Below, piece by piece: positions 18,850 to 26,945 of a DNA stretch of 64,000 bases. Each line of letters starts with the position of its first letter. The stretch's first letter is position 1. A program made the position numbers and the translations under genes. The DNA lies in contig MAEX01000005.1 of assembly GCA_002013415.1 (NCBI GenBank), positions 1-64,000 of the forward strand, given 5' to 3'. Origin of the DNA: Mycobacterium sp. D16Q14. Its GTDB lineage: Bacteria > Actinomycetota > Actinomycetes > Mycobacteriales > Mycobacteriaceae. Below the pieces are notes generated by a model. That model ran no database searches, was not told the DNA's origin, and was given only the letters and a program-made list of their open reading frames with translations.

Positions 18850-20766
18850 ATGGCTGATTCAAACGACAACGCACCCGATTCGCCGCCACCGAGCGGCCCA
18901 TGGCGTGAGCCCATTGCCGATGGACTGGGGGGTGGAGAGACCAAGGGCAATCCGTTCCGTCGATCCAAGAGCCCGAACCAGGAATTCGTGCCGCCGAGCG
19001 CCGACTACTTTCCGCAACCGACGCTCAAGCCGCCGCCCGCGCTGCCGAAGGCCCCCAAGCTCTCACGGCGCCAGCGGAACCATCAGCGTCCGATGAATCC
19101 GATCTGGGAACCAGACCCGCTGAGCGCTTACGGCATGCCGCAGTACCAGAATCCGGCGCCCCAGGCTCCACCGCAGGGGTACGGTGCGCCGGCTCAGCAG
19201 CCGCCACAGAACTACTACGGGCCGCCGCCGCAGAACTACCATGTCCCGCCGGCGCCCCCTGCCCAGCCACCGGGGCCCGCGGCCCCGGTGGAACCCTACG
19301 CACCTGCCGCACCCCCTCCCGCGCCCGAGCGGGCAAGCCAGCTACCGGCATGGCCCGCCTCCGCGGTGGTGCCCGAGCCGCACGCCGCGCCGCCTCCGGT
19401 CGAACAGCCTCCGGTCCGGGAGGAAGAAGAGGTGACCAGGGACGAGGAGCCGAGGGTGGAGGCGCCCACTGCACAGCCGCAGGTGCCCCCGCCCGCACCC
19501 GTAGCCCCGGCGCCGGAGCCGCAGACCCGGCCCGACGACGTGTCCTCGATGATTCCGGACGGCATGACGCCGTGGGGTGGACAGGCGCCCCAAACACCAC
19601 CCGCACCAATGCCACCCGCGGCGTCGTGGGCAGCACAGCCGCCGCTTGCGCCCCCGCCCGCGGCCGCACCACCCCCGCTCGCGGCGTTCCCCCGAGCGGA
19701 CTGGAGCGCGCCGGCCGCACCACCACGGGCGCCCTTTGTTCCGGGTCAGACTCCGTTCACCGCTGCGCGTCCTGAAGCACCTGTGTATCGGTCGGCGCCG
19801 CAGCCGCCGCAGCCAGCACGACCGCAGGGGCCCAGCCACGACCAGCTTGGTCTCATCAGGTCGGTCAAGCCGCTGCCGAGGAGCGGGTGGCGCAAGGCCG
19901 TTCACCGGCTCTCGGGTGGCGCGATCAACCCCGGAGAGTCTTCGGATGAATCGCATCGCAGCGAGCTAATCGACCGAATCAACCTTCCTGTCCGAGGGGA
20001 CTACCGGATCGCCGTGTTGTCCTTGAAGGGTGGCGTGGGTAAGACCACCACTACGTTCTCGTTGGGTGCCACTTTCGCCTCAATGCGTGGCGATCGTGTG
20101 ATCGCCGTCGATGCGAACCCGGACTTCGGGACGCTTGCTCAACGCGGTCCGGATGAGACACGTTCAACTGCACGAGATCTGTTGCGTGATCCGGATATTC
20201 ACCGATACTCCGATGTACGCAGGCACACCTCGCAGAGCGCGAGCCGGTTAGAGGTACTGGCCTCCGAACGTGATCCTGCGGCATCCGAGTTGTTCTCCGA
20301 AGCCGACTACCTCGCGGTGATGCGGATCCTGCAGCGGTTCTACAACATCATCCTGACCGACTGCGGCACCGGACTAATGCACTCGGCGATGGCGGGCGTG
20401 CTGGGGGAGGCCAATGCCATCGTCCTGGTGACGTCACCGGCCATCGACGGCGCGCGCAGCGCCCTCGCCACCCTGGATTGGCTTGATCACCACGGGTACT
20501 CGCACCTGGTGCGGCAATCTGTGGTGGCTATCAGCTCGTCGCGACCGGGTGCTTCCTCGATCGACCTGGAACAGCTGAGCCGACATTTCCTGACGCGGGC
20601 CAGGGCGGTGCACATCGTCCCGTTCGACAACCATCTGTCGGAGGGGTCGGAGATCTCGTTGGATCTGATGGGCAAGAAGACCCGGCTGGCGTTCATGGAG
20701 CTGGCGGCCTCGGTGGCCGATGGCTTCTACGAGGGTGGAAACACCCGGCAGGCGAGTTGGAGCTAA
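18850..20766 (+). CDS. EspI-like protein, second paralogue
   Basis: A 638-aa paralogue of the gene at 15470. Residues 1-330 are Pro/Ala-rich. Then comes the same linker (SGWRKAVHRLSGG) and a MinD/ParA-like ATPase with KGGVGKT at 393-399, DANPDFG and ILTDCGTGLMHSAMAGVL. The ATPase domains of the pair are nearly collinear, while the disordered parts differ in length and composition, which suggests duplication followed by divergence of the N-terminal arm. Its stop overlaps the convergent mnhG stop by 4 bp. Confidence 0.75.
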   Translation: MADSNDNAPDSPPPSGPWREPIADGLGGGETKGNPFRRSKSPNQEFVPPSADYFPQPTLKPPPALPKAPKLSRRQRNHQRPMNPIWEPDPLSAYGMPQYQNPAPQAPPQGYGAPAQQPPQNYYGPPPQNYHVPPAPPAQPPGPAAPVEPYAPAAPPPAPERASQLPAWPASAVVPEPHAAPPPVEQPPVREEEEVTRDEEPRVEAPTAQPQVPPPAPVAPAPEPQTRPDDVSSMIPDGMTPWGGQAPQTPPAPMPPAASWAAQPPLAPPPAAAPPPLAAFPRADWSAPAAPPRAPFVPGQTPFTAARPEAPVYRSAPQPPQPARPQGPSHDQLGLIRSVKPLPRSGWRKAVHRLSGGAINPGESSDESHRSELIDRINLPVRGDYRIAVLSLKGGVGKTTTTFSLGATFASMRGDRVIAVDANPDFGTLAQRGPDETRSTARDLLRDPDIHRYSDVRRHTSQSASRLEVLASERDPAASELFSEADYLAVMRILQRFYNIILTDCGTGLMHSAMAGVLGEANAIVLVTSPAIDGARSALATLDWLDHHGYSHLVRQSVVAISSSRPGASSIDLEQLSRHFLTRARAVHIVPFDNHLSEGSEISLDLMGKKTRLAFMELAASVADGFYEGGNTRQASWS

Positions 20767-21089
20767 CGCTCCAGTTCGTCTGTCGTCATCAGATCGTCGC
20801 GGACGCTGCGCTCGTGATACGCGAGCCGTGCCACCCGGTGTGCGACTACCGGGGCGGTGATGATGGTGAACAGCCCGCCGAGCACGATCATGCTGACATC
20901 GGCGTGCCCGCGAAGCCGCAGCGCGGTACCGGCCAGGACCAGTAGCAGTCCCAGCACCTGCGGCTTGGACGCGGCATGCATGCGGGCCAAGGTGTCGGGA
21001 AATCGCACCACGCCGATCGCCGCGGTCAGGGCCAGTACTGAGCCGCACAACACCAGCGCACCGGAGATTCCATCGAGAAAAGTGTTCAT
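20763..21089 (-). CDS. mnhG: Mrp antiporter subunit G
   Basis: A 108-aa MnhG/MrpG-family membrane protein with three predicted hydrophobic segments and the typical VVRFPDTLARMHAASK motif. It is the last gene of the minus-strand Mrp operon A/B-C-D-E-F-G, with ATGA overlap to mnhF. The Mrp complex exchanges cytoplasmic Na+ (or K+) for protons and supports pH and salt homeostasis. Confidence 0.9.
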   Translation of the reverse strand: MNTFLDGISGALVLCGSVLALTAAIGVVRFPDTLARMHAASKPQVLGLLLVLAGTALRLRGHADVSMIVLGGLFTIITAPVVAHRVARLAYHERSVRDDLMTTDELER

Positions 21090-21379
21090 TGCGGCTGCCT
21101 CCTCTCGTCGCGGGGGTCGATCGCGGTGTCGGGCACACGGAATCGCGTCACGCTCACCGAACCGAGGAAGCTGATCAAGGACAGCGCGACCATTCCATAC
21201 AGCACAGTGGAATCCAAGCTGTACGCAGCCCATGCGGCCAGTGCGCACATGGTGACGGCCACCAAGGTGTCTACGGCGACGAGTCGATCCAAGGTGTTGG
21301 GTCCGGCGAGCAGCCGGTACATCGTGACGGTGGCCGCGGCGATGAGCAGCACCGCGGTGATATGCCATACCAGGCTCAT
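21086..21379 (-). CDS. mnhF: Mrp antiporter subunit F
   Basis: A 97-aa MrpF-family protein with three hydrophobic helices and the conserved LLAGPNTLDRLVAVDTL segment. Overlaps of four bases with both neighbours indicate translational coupling. It is needed for an intact seven-part antiporter. Confidence 0.9.
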   Translation of the reverse strand: MSLVWHITAVLLIAAATVTMYRLLAGPNTLDRLVAVDTLVAVTMCALAAWAAYSLDSTVLYGMVALSLISFLGSVSVTRFRVPDTAIDPRDERRQPQ

Positions 21380-21954
21380 AACCCCTCCCTCGTCTCGGAC
21401 TCGTCGACGGTGTTGTCCTCGGGGTGCCAGTCAGCATCGCGTTCAAAGGCCGCGATGAAAAGTTTTTCCAGTTGCCGTAACTGGGAGTAAAAGCTCGCCA
21501 CGGCCTTCGGTGAACCCACATCCAGCACGTGCACATACGCCAGTCGGCGTTCTTGGTCTATCTCCAGGACCACCGATCCGGGGATGATCGTCAGCGTGTT
21601 GAGTAGCAGCGCCATCACCAGATCTGATTTCACCGAAAGCTGGGCTCGCAGTACGGCACTCAACGGCGGCAGGCCCGGTCTGATCGCCAGCCACGCCACC
21701 TGCAGACTCGACAGCACCATGTAGTACGCGACGGTGAACGCAAGCCGGATCATCGACACCACATGCAGACGGCCCTCGACCGGCAGGCGCGGCATCGGTA
21801 GCAGAACCGTGATGACCAGAGCCACCAGTAATCCGGTAATGGTGTTGGCGACAGAGAAATTGCCCCATAACATTGTCCAGACCAGCACCAGCCATACCAA
21901 AATCCAAGCCCGCAAGATGATTTCGAGGGGGCCGTACATCGCCAGGGTTTTCAT
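21376..21954 (-). CDS. mnhE: Mrp antiporter subunit E
   Basis: A 192-aa MrpE-family protein. Two to three hydrophobic segments lie in the first half, then the soluble end around LTIIPGSVVLEIDQERR and VHVLDVG typical of the family. The C-terminal tail is slightly extended and acidic. It overlaps mnhD and mnhF by 4 bp each. Confidence 0.9.
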   Translation of the reverse strand: MKTLAMYGPLEIILRAWILVWLVLVWTMLWGNFSVANTITGLLVALVITVLLPMPRLPVEGRLHVVSMIRLAFTVAYYMVLSSLQVAWLAIRPGLPPLSAVLRAQLSVKSDLVMALLLNTLTIIPGSVVLEIDQERRLAYVHVLDVGSPKAVASFYSQLRQLEKLFIAAFERDADWHPEDNTVDESETREGL

Positions 21955-23552
21955 CGCGGGCCACCCCCGAGGACGGCGCTGATGTAGACCGTGCGGTCAC
22001 GGACCTCGGCCGCGGCCCGCTCGCTGATCCCAATGATGGGTCCGGCGAAGATGGTCAGTGCCACCCCGACTGCGATCAATCCCAATGTGGGCGCCAGCAT
22101 TCCGGCCGGCATCCGGCCCACGTCGGCGCGGTCCACGAAGGCAATCTCTTCACTGTCGTCAAGAAGCGCGGACGGTGACGCGGCAGCAAGGTCGCCCTCT
22201 GGTGCATCGGCGCGCGGTCGCCAGAATGCCTTGGTCCAGACGCGGGCCACCGCATACAGGGTCAGCAGACTCGTGATCGTGCCCCCGGCCACGAGGGTCC
22301 ACGCCAGCACCGAGCCCTGCAGCGACCCCGCCTCCAGGAGTGCGACCTTGCCGATGAAACCCGAGAACGGTGGGATGCCGGCCAGGTTCAACGCGGGGAC
22401 GACGAATGCGAAGGCCAGCACTGGGCTCGCCGCGGCGAGCCCACCCAGACGATTCAGCGATGATGCCCCGGCCTGACGTTCGATGAGTCCCACTACGAGG
22501 AACAACGTCGTCTGCACGATGATGTGGTGTGCCACATAGAAAATAGCGCCGGACATACCGAGCTCGTTGGATAGCGCGATGCCGAAGATCATGTACCCGA
22601 TATGGCTGACCAGGGTGAAAGACAGCAGTCGTTTGATATCGCTCTGCGCGATGGCACCCAGGATGCCGACGATCATGGTGAGGAGAGCGGCCACCAGCAG
22701 CACCGTGTTCAGCACACCGCCGGGGAACAACAGGGAATGTGCGCGAATGATGGCGTACACGCCCACTTTGGTGAGCAGGCCAGCGAAGACTGCCGTCACA
22801 GGTGCGGGCGCGGTGGGGTAGGAGTCGGGTAGCCAGGTCGATAGCGGGAAGACGGCCGCCTTGATGGCGAAGCCCACCAGCAGCACCGCGAAGATCGCCA
22901 TCCGGGTACCCGAGGGGATGCCGTCTGCGCGGACGGCGATTTCGGCCATGTTCAAGGTGCCGGTCGCCGCATACACGAAGGCGATACCCAATAGGAAGAC
23001 CACCGAGGACATCATCGAGACCATCACGTACGAGATGCCCGCACGCACCCGGTCGGCACTGGCCCCGATGGTCAAGAGCACGAAGCTGGCGGCCAGCAGC
23101 ACCTCAAAACCGACGTACAGGTTGAACAAGTCGCCGGCCAGGAAGGCGTTGCATACGCCGGCCGACAGCGCCAGGTACGTGGGCATGAAGATGGACACCG
23201 GCTGGCGCTCGTCGCCGTCACGGATACCTTGAGCCGCCGCGTACAGCACGACCGCCAGCAGCACGATGGCCGAGACCACCAGCATTAGGCCCGAGAGACG
23301 ATCTACGACAAGGGTTATCCCGAGAGGTCCCAGTTTCTCCTCGGTGGGTCCCCAGCCGCCTACGGCCAACGCGAAAGTGCCGTCGCGATCGGCGAGGTAT
23401 AGCAGCGCCGCGCAGACGCCGAGCACCGTGGTCAATGCGGTGACGGTGATCAACAGCTGTAATCGCGGGCGACGGCCCGCGATTAGAGTTAACGCGGCCG
23501 CCGCCGTCGGGATGAGGACCGGGAGCGGTGTGAGAACGGCCATGGCACTCAT
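21951..23552 (-). CDS. mnhD: Mrp antiporter subunit D
   Basis: A 533-aa homologue of respiratory complex I NuoN/NuoM-type antiporter subunits with about 14 predicted helices. Motifs such as SHIGYMIFGIAL, the ion-path Lys in AAVFPLSTWLP, and PPFSGFIGKVALLEAG are visible. It provides one of the two antiporter-like channels of Mrp, together with subunit A. The middle of the cytoplasmic C-terminal part is acidic. Confidence 0.92.
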   Translation of the reverse strand: MSAMAVLTPLPVLIPTAAAALTLIAGRRPRLQLLITVTALTTVLGVCAALLYLADRDGTFALAVGGWGPTEEKLGPLGITLVVDRLSGLMLVVSAIVLLAVVLYAAAQGIRDGDERQPVSIFMPTYLALSAGVCNAFLAGDLFNLYVGFEVLLAASFVLLTIGASADRVRAGISYVMVSMMSSVVFLLGIAFVYAATGTLNMAEIAVRADGIPSGTRMAIFAVLLVGFAIKAAVFPLSTWLPDSYPTAPAPVTAVFAGLLTKVGVYAIIRAHSLLFPGGVLNTVLLVAALLTMIVGILGAIAQSDIKRLLSFTLVSHIGYMIFGIALSNELGMSGAIFYVAHHIIVQTTLFLVVGLIERQAGASSLNRLGGLAAASPVLAFAFVVPALNLAGIPPFSGFIGKVALLEAGSLQGSVLAWTLVAGGTITSLLTLYAVARVWTKAFWRPRADAPEGDLAAASPSALLDDSEEIAFVDRADVGRMPAGMLAPTLGLIAVGVALTIFAGPIIGISERAAAEVRDRTVYISAVLGGGPR

Positions 23553-24013
23553 GACTTCTCACCCACCGGCAGCGCGTCGAGCTCGGCAGGGGAGTCCTCA
23601 TCCGCAGGGCCTGACGTCTCCCTGTGTTCGTCCCGGTCGTCGGTGACGGGCTCCGGCGGTTCCTGGGCGACGCGCGCATCCTCGGCGTCGTCGTCCACGA
23701 CATCATCGGCTTCCAGGGTGAACATGCGATAGATCAGGGCGAGGGTGAAAGCGGCAACCCCCATGGTGATGACGATCGCTGTCAGGATCATGCCCTGGGC
23801 CAGTGGATCTGCCACGGTGGTTCGGTCGGCGGACTGGCGTCCGATGATCGGTGGATTGCCGGATTGGCCACCCACCGTAAGGATCAGCAGGTTCACGGCG
23901 TTGCCGACAAGTAGCAGACCCAACACCATGCGGGTGAGGTTGCGTTCTAACATCAGGTACACGCCGCATGCGGTGAGGGCGCCGATAATGATGAGCAGTC
24001 CCAGATTGGTCAT
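23549..24013 (-). CDS. mnhC: Mrp antiporter subunit C
   Basis: A 154-aa NuoK-like protein with three hydrophobic helices (LLIIIGALTACGVYLML first) and an unusually long acidic C-terminal tail of about 45 residues. The frame continues upstream, but ATG 24013 is chosen because it begins the conserved first helix and overlaps the mnhA stop (ATGA). Confidence 0.9.
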   Translation of the reverse strand: MTNLGLLIIIGALTACGVYLMLERNLTRMVLGLLLVGNAVNLLILTVGGQSGNPPIIGRQSADRTTVADPLAQGMILTAIVITMGVAAFTLALIYRMFTLEADDVVDDDAEDARVAQEPPEPVTDDRDEHRETSGPADEDSPAELDALPVGEKS

Positions 24014-26865
24014 GATGCACGCACCCCTCCCCGGGCGCGCGGAGACTCCTCGAGCTCGACATCCAGACGCGCGCCCAGACTGCGCAGCACATCGAGCACT
24101 AGGCCGACCACTACCAGGTAGACGCCAAGATCGAAGAACAGAGCGGTCACGATCTTGACGTGTCCAAACCCGAGCATGTCGAATTGGATTGTGGCCGAGG
24201 ACAACACCGGTGCACCTAGCAGAATCGAAGCGAGGGCGGTCCCCCCGGAGAAGGCCAGTCCGAACCCTAGGATCTTGCCGGCATCGAAGGGCAGGGTCTC
24301 GCCCAGCTCGTAACGGCCACCGGCGAGATAACGCAGTACGAGTGCCAAACCGGCTGTCAGCCCGCCGGCGAATCCTCCGCCGGGAACGTTGTGCCCGGCG
24401 AAGAAGAAGTAGAAGGACAGCACCATGACGAGCGGGAAAATCAGCCGCGTCGCCACTTCGAGGACCAATGACCGGTGCTTGGGATCGCGCAGCTCGCTGC
24501 CACGCAACCAGAGTCCCGATGCCACCACGACATCCGGTTGGCCTGCCGCGTCCCCCACTCGGGGAGCTCTGCCAAAACGCCGGTGCCGGAACATCAACGA
24601 GGCAACACCCGTCGCGGCAACCAGCAGTACGGAGATCTCGCCCAGGGTGTCCCAGGCGCGGATATCCACCAGTAGGACGTTCACTGTGTTGGCGCCGTGG
24701 CCCCGCTGATACGCCGCCTCGGGGAGCAAGTCGGCGATCGGGCGATCGCGTCGTGCCGCCATCGCATATACCCCGAGAGCGGTAACCGTGCATCCGACCG
24801 CGATGGCGAGCAGGGCACGGGGTAGCCGGAATCTGTTGGCCTGCTCAACATCCGATTCAGCAGGAAGGGCCCGTAGTACCAATACGAAGATCACCAGGGT
24901 CAGGGTTTCGACGAGGAACTGCGTCAGCGCCAGATCCGGCGCGCCGTGCAGCGCGAAGATGACGCCCGTCCCGTAGCCGGTGATGCCCACCAGGAGCACC
25001 GCTGCCAGGCGGTTACGCATCACGGTCGCACCGATGGCGGCCGCAAGCATCAGTAGCCCGACGACACCTTGCAGCGGGGAATCCCACAGTTTCAGGTGTG
25101 GTTGATCGCGGGCTCCGAGGGCCAGCACGATCGTCGGCAGCATGACCAGGGTCACCAGAATGGTGGCCTGGGTGAACGGGATAGACCCGCGCTGAGTCAG
25201 TGCGGTCAGCCGCTGAGACAGCACATCGGCCCCGCGCAGCACTGCATCGTAGCCGCGGTCGGCATTGCCCAGCGGATTGACGGCTAGCCGTGCCCTGCGC
25301 AGGCGGCCGCGGGAGAAGAACGCGAAAATACCGACCGCGAAGGCGAGCGCGGTGAGCAGAAGAGGTACTCCGAAGCCCTCCCAGATCGCGATATGCGCGT
25401 TAACAGGTTCGGCGTAGCTGCCCAGTGCCCAGTTGAGCCAGTCGGGCAGTATGCCGACAGCGAGGCTTGCCACGGACAGCAGCGCGGGCGCCACCAGGAA
25501 GGCGGGAGCCGGAGCGTGCATACCCTGCACCCGGGCACTGGGTTCGGGTAAACCCTTGCGCGCGAAAGCTCCCCACATGAACCGCATGCTGTAGGTGATG
25601 GTGAACATCGAACCGATGACGATCCCCGCCAGCACCCAGGGCGCGGCCGAACCGAGGACCTGGCTGTGCAGCACCGTCGCGAAGGCCATCTCCTTGCCGA
25701 CAAATCCTAGGGTCAGCGGTACCCCCGCCATGCTCGCCGCGGCGACCATGGCGATCACGAGTAGCGATGGTTCGCGGTTTCCGAGCCAGGCCAGCTTGCG
25801 GATATCGCGGGTGCCGACGGTGTGGTCGATGATTCCCGCCACCATGAACAGCGCGGCCTTGAACAGCGCGTGTGCGCAGAGCATGACCAGCCCGGCCAGG
25901 AGGATGTCGGGATCGCCGGTTCCGGTGAGCACCACCAGGAATCCCAGTTGGCTTACCGTGCCGAAGGCCAGGATCAGCTTGAGGTCGTACTCGCGCAGGG
26001 CCCGCCAGCCCGCCAGGATCATCGTGGCGATGCCCAACACCAGCACGATGGGCCGCCACGGCGTCGCCTCGGCGAACCCCGGCGACATGCGGGCCAACAG
26101 GTAGATGCCGGCCTTCACCATGGCCGCGGCGTGCAGGTAGGCACTGACCGGGGTCGGCGCGGCCATGGCGCCGGGAAGCCAAAAATGCAAGGGCACAATG
26201 GCGGACTTGCTCAGCGCACCGATCAGCACCAGCACGAGACCGACGCTGGCGGCCATACCCGACGGTGGGCGCGCGATGAGGTCGGATAGCAGGAAGCTTC
26301 CGCCGACATGACCGAGCACGATGACCCCGACCAGCATGGCGAGCCCACCCGCGGTGGTCACCAGCAGTGCCTGCACCGCCGCACGGCGACTCGCGAGCCG
26401 TTCCGCGTAATGGCCAACCAAGAGGAACGACAGCACGGTCGTCAGTTCCCAGAAGATGTAGAGCAGCAGCAGATTGTCACTGACCACCAGCCCGAACATG
26501 GCGCCAGAGAATGCCACCAGCTCGGCAGCGAAGCTTGGCAGCCGCGGTTCGGTGTGACCGTCGCGGTGCCGGAAGTAGCTCGCGCAATAGAACAGCACCA
26601 TCGACCCGATGCCGAGCACCAGCACACTCATGATCGCGGCCAGCGAGTCGAAGCGCAGTGCGATGTCCATCGCTAGCTCGGGCACCCACGGAATGTCCAC
26701 GCGGACGTCCGCGCCCTCGCCCGGCCATCTTGCTAGTACCCAGATCAGCGAACCTAAGGGGACCAGGGCAAGGGGATAGAACGCCAGTCGGCCAGCGCGC
26801 GCCACAAGTAGCGGCGCCATCGCGGCCGCAAGTGCGTGGGCAAGCAGAATGGCAAGCAAAGGCAC
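24010..26865 (-). CDS. mnhA: Mrp antiporter subunit A fused to subunit B
   Basis: A 951-aa membrane protein starting at GTG 26865. The N-terminal 500 residues resemble complex I NuoL (LSFLLVGHYAERLASRRAAV, LSKSAIVPLHFWLPGAM). The last 140 residues are an MnhB domain (FFAGHNVPGGGFAGGL, DAGKILGFGLAFSGG). Such A-B fusion is usual in actinobacteria and explains why no separate mnhB is present. It is the first gene of the operon. Confidence 0.92.
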   Translation of the reverse strand: MPLLAILLAHALAAAMAPLLVARAGRLAFYPLALVPLGSLIWVLARWPGEGADVRVDIPWVPELAMDIALRFDSLAAIMSVLVLGIGSMVLFYCASYFRHRDGHTEPRLPSFAAELVAFSGAMFGLVVSDNLLLLYIFWELTTVLSFLLVGHYAERLASRRAAVQALLVTTAGGLAMLVGVIVLGHVGGSFLLSDLIARPPSGMAASVGLVLVLIGALSKSAIVPLHFWLPGAMAAPTPVSAYLHAAAMVKAGIYLLARMSPGFAEATPWRPIVLVLGIATMILAGWRALREYDLKLILAFGTVSQLGFLVVLTGTGDPDILLAGLVMLCAHALFKAALFMVAGIIDHTVGTRDIRKLAWLGNREPSLLVIAMVAAASMAGVPLTLGFVGKEMAFATVLHSQVLGSAAPWVLAGIVIGSMFTITYSMRFMWGAFARKGLPEPSARVQGMHAPAPAFLVAPALLSVASLAVGILPDWLNWALGSYAEPVNAHIAIWEGFGVPLLLTALAFAVGIFAFFSRGRLRRARLAVNPLGNADRGYDAVLRGADVLSQRLTALTQRGSIPFTQATILVTLVMLPTIVLALGARDQPHLKLWDSPLQGVVGLLMLAAAIGATVMRNRLAAVLLVGITGYGTGVIFALHGAPDLALTQFLVETLTLVIFVLVLRALPAESDVEQANRFRLPRALLAIAVGCTVTALGVYAMAARRDRPIADLLPEAAYQRGHGANTVNVLLVDIRAWDTLGEISVLLVAATGVASLMFRHRRFGRAPRVGDAAGQPDVVVASGLWLRGSELRDPKHRSLVLEVATRLIFPLVMVLSFYFFFAGHNVPGGGFAGGLTAGLALVLRYLAGGRYELGETLPFDAGKILGFGLAFSGGTALASILLGAPVLSSATIQFDMLGFGHVKIVTALFFDLGVYLVVVGLVLDVLRSLGARLDVELEESPRARGGVRAS

Positions 26866-26945
26866 TCCCGTCTATCGGTTGTTGGGCGGGGTGTCGTGGT
26901 GCCTAGTTTACGGGGCAGTCGATGATTGGCGCGACGCAACCCTTT

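Noticed and set aside
16000..19800. Repetitive look of the Pro-rich coding regions as a CRISPR or DNA repeat
   Set aside because: No regular repeat-spacer spacing; the pattern comes from CCG/CCC proline codons in disordered protein arms.
15470..20766. An ESX-1 locus based on the EspI-like genes
   Set aside because: No ecc, mycP, esxA/B, espG or PE/PPE gene lies nearby on either side.
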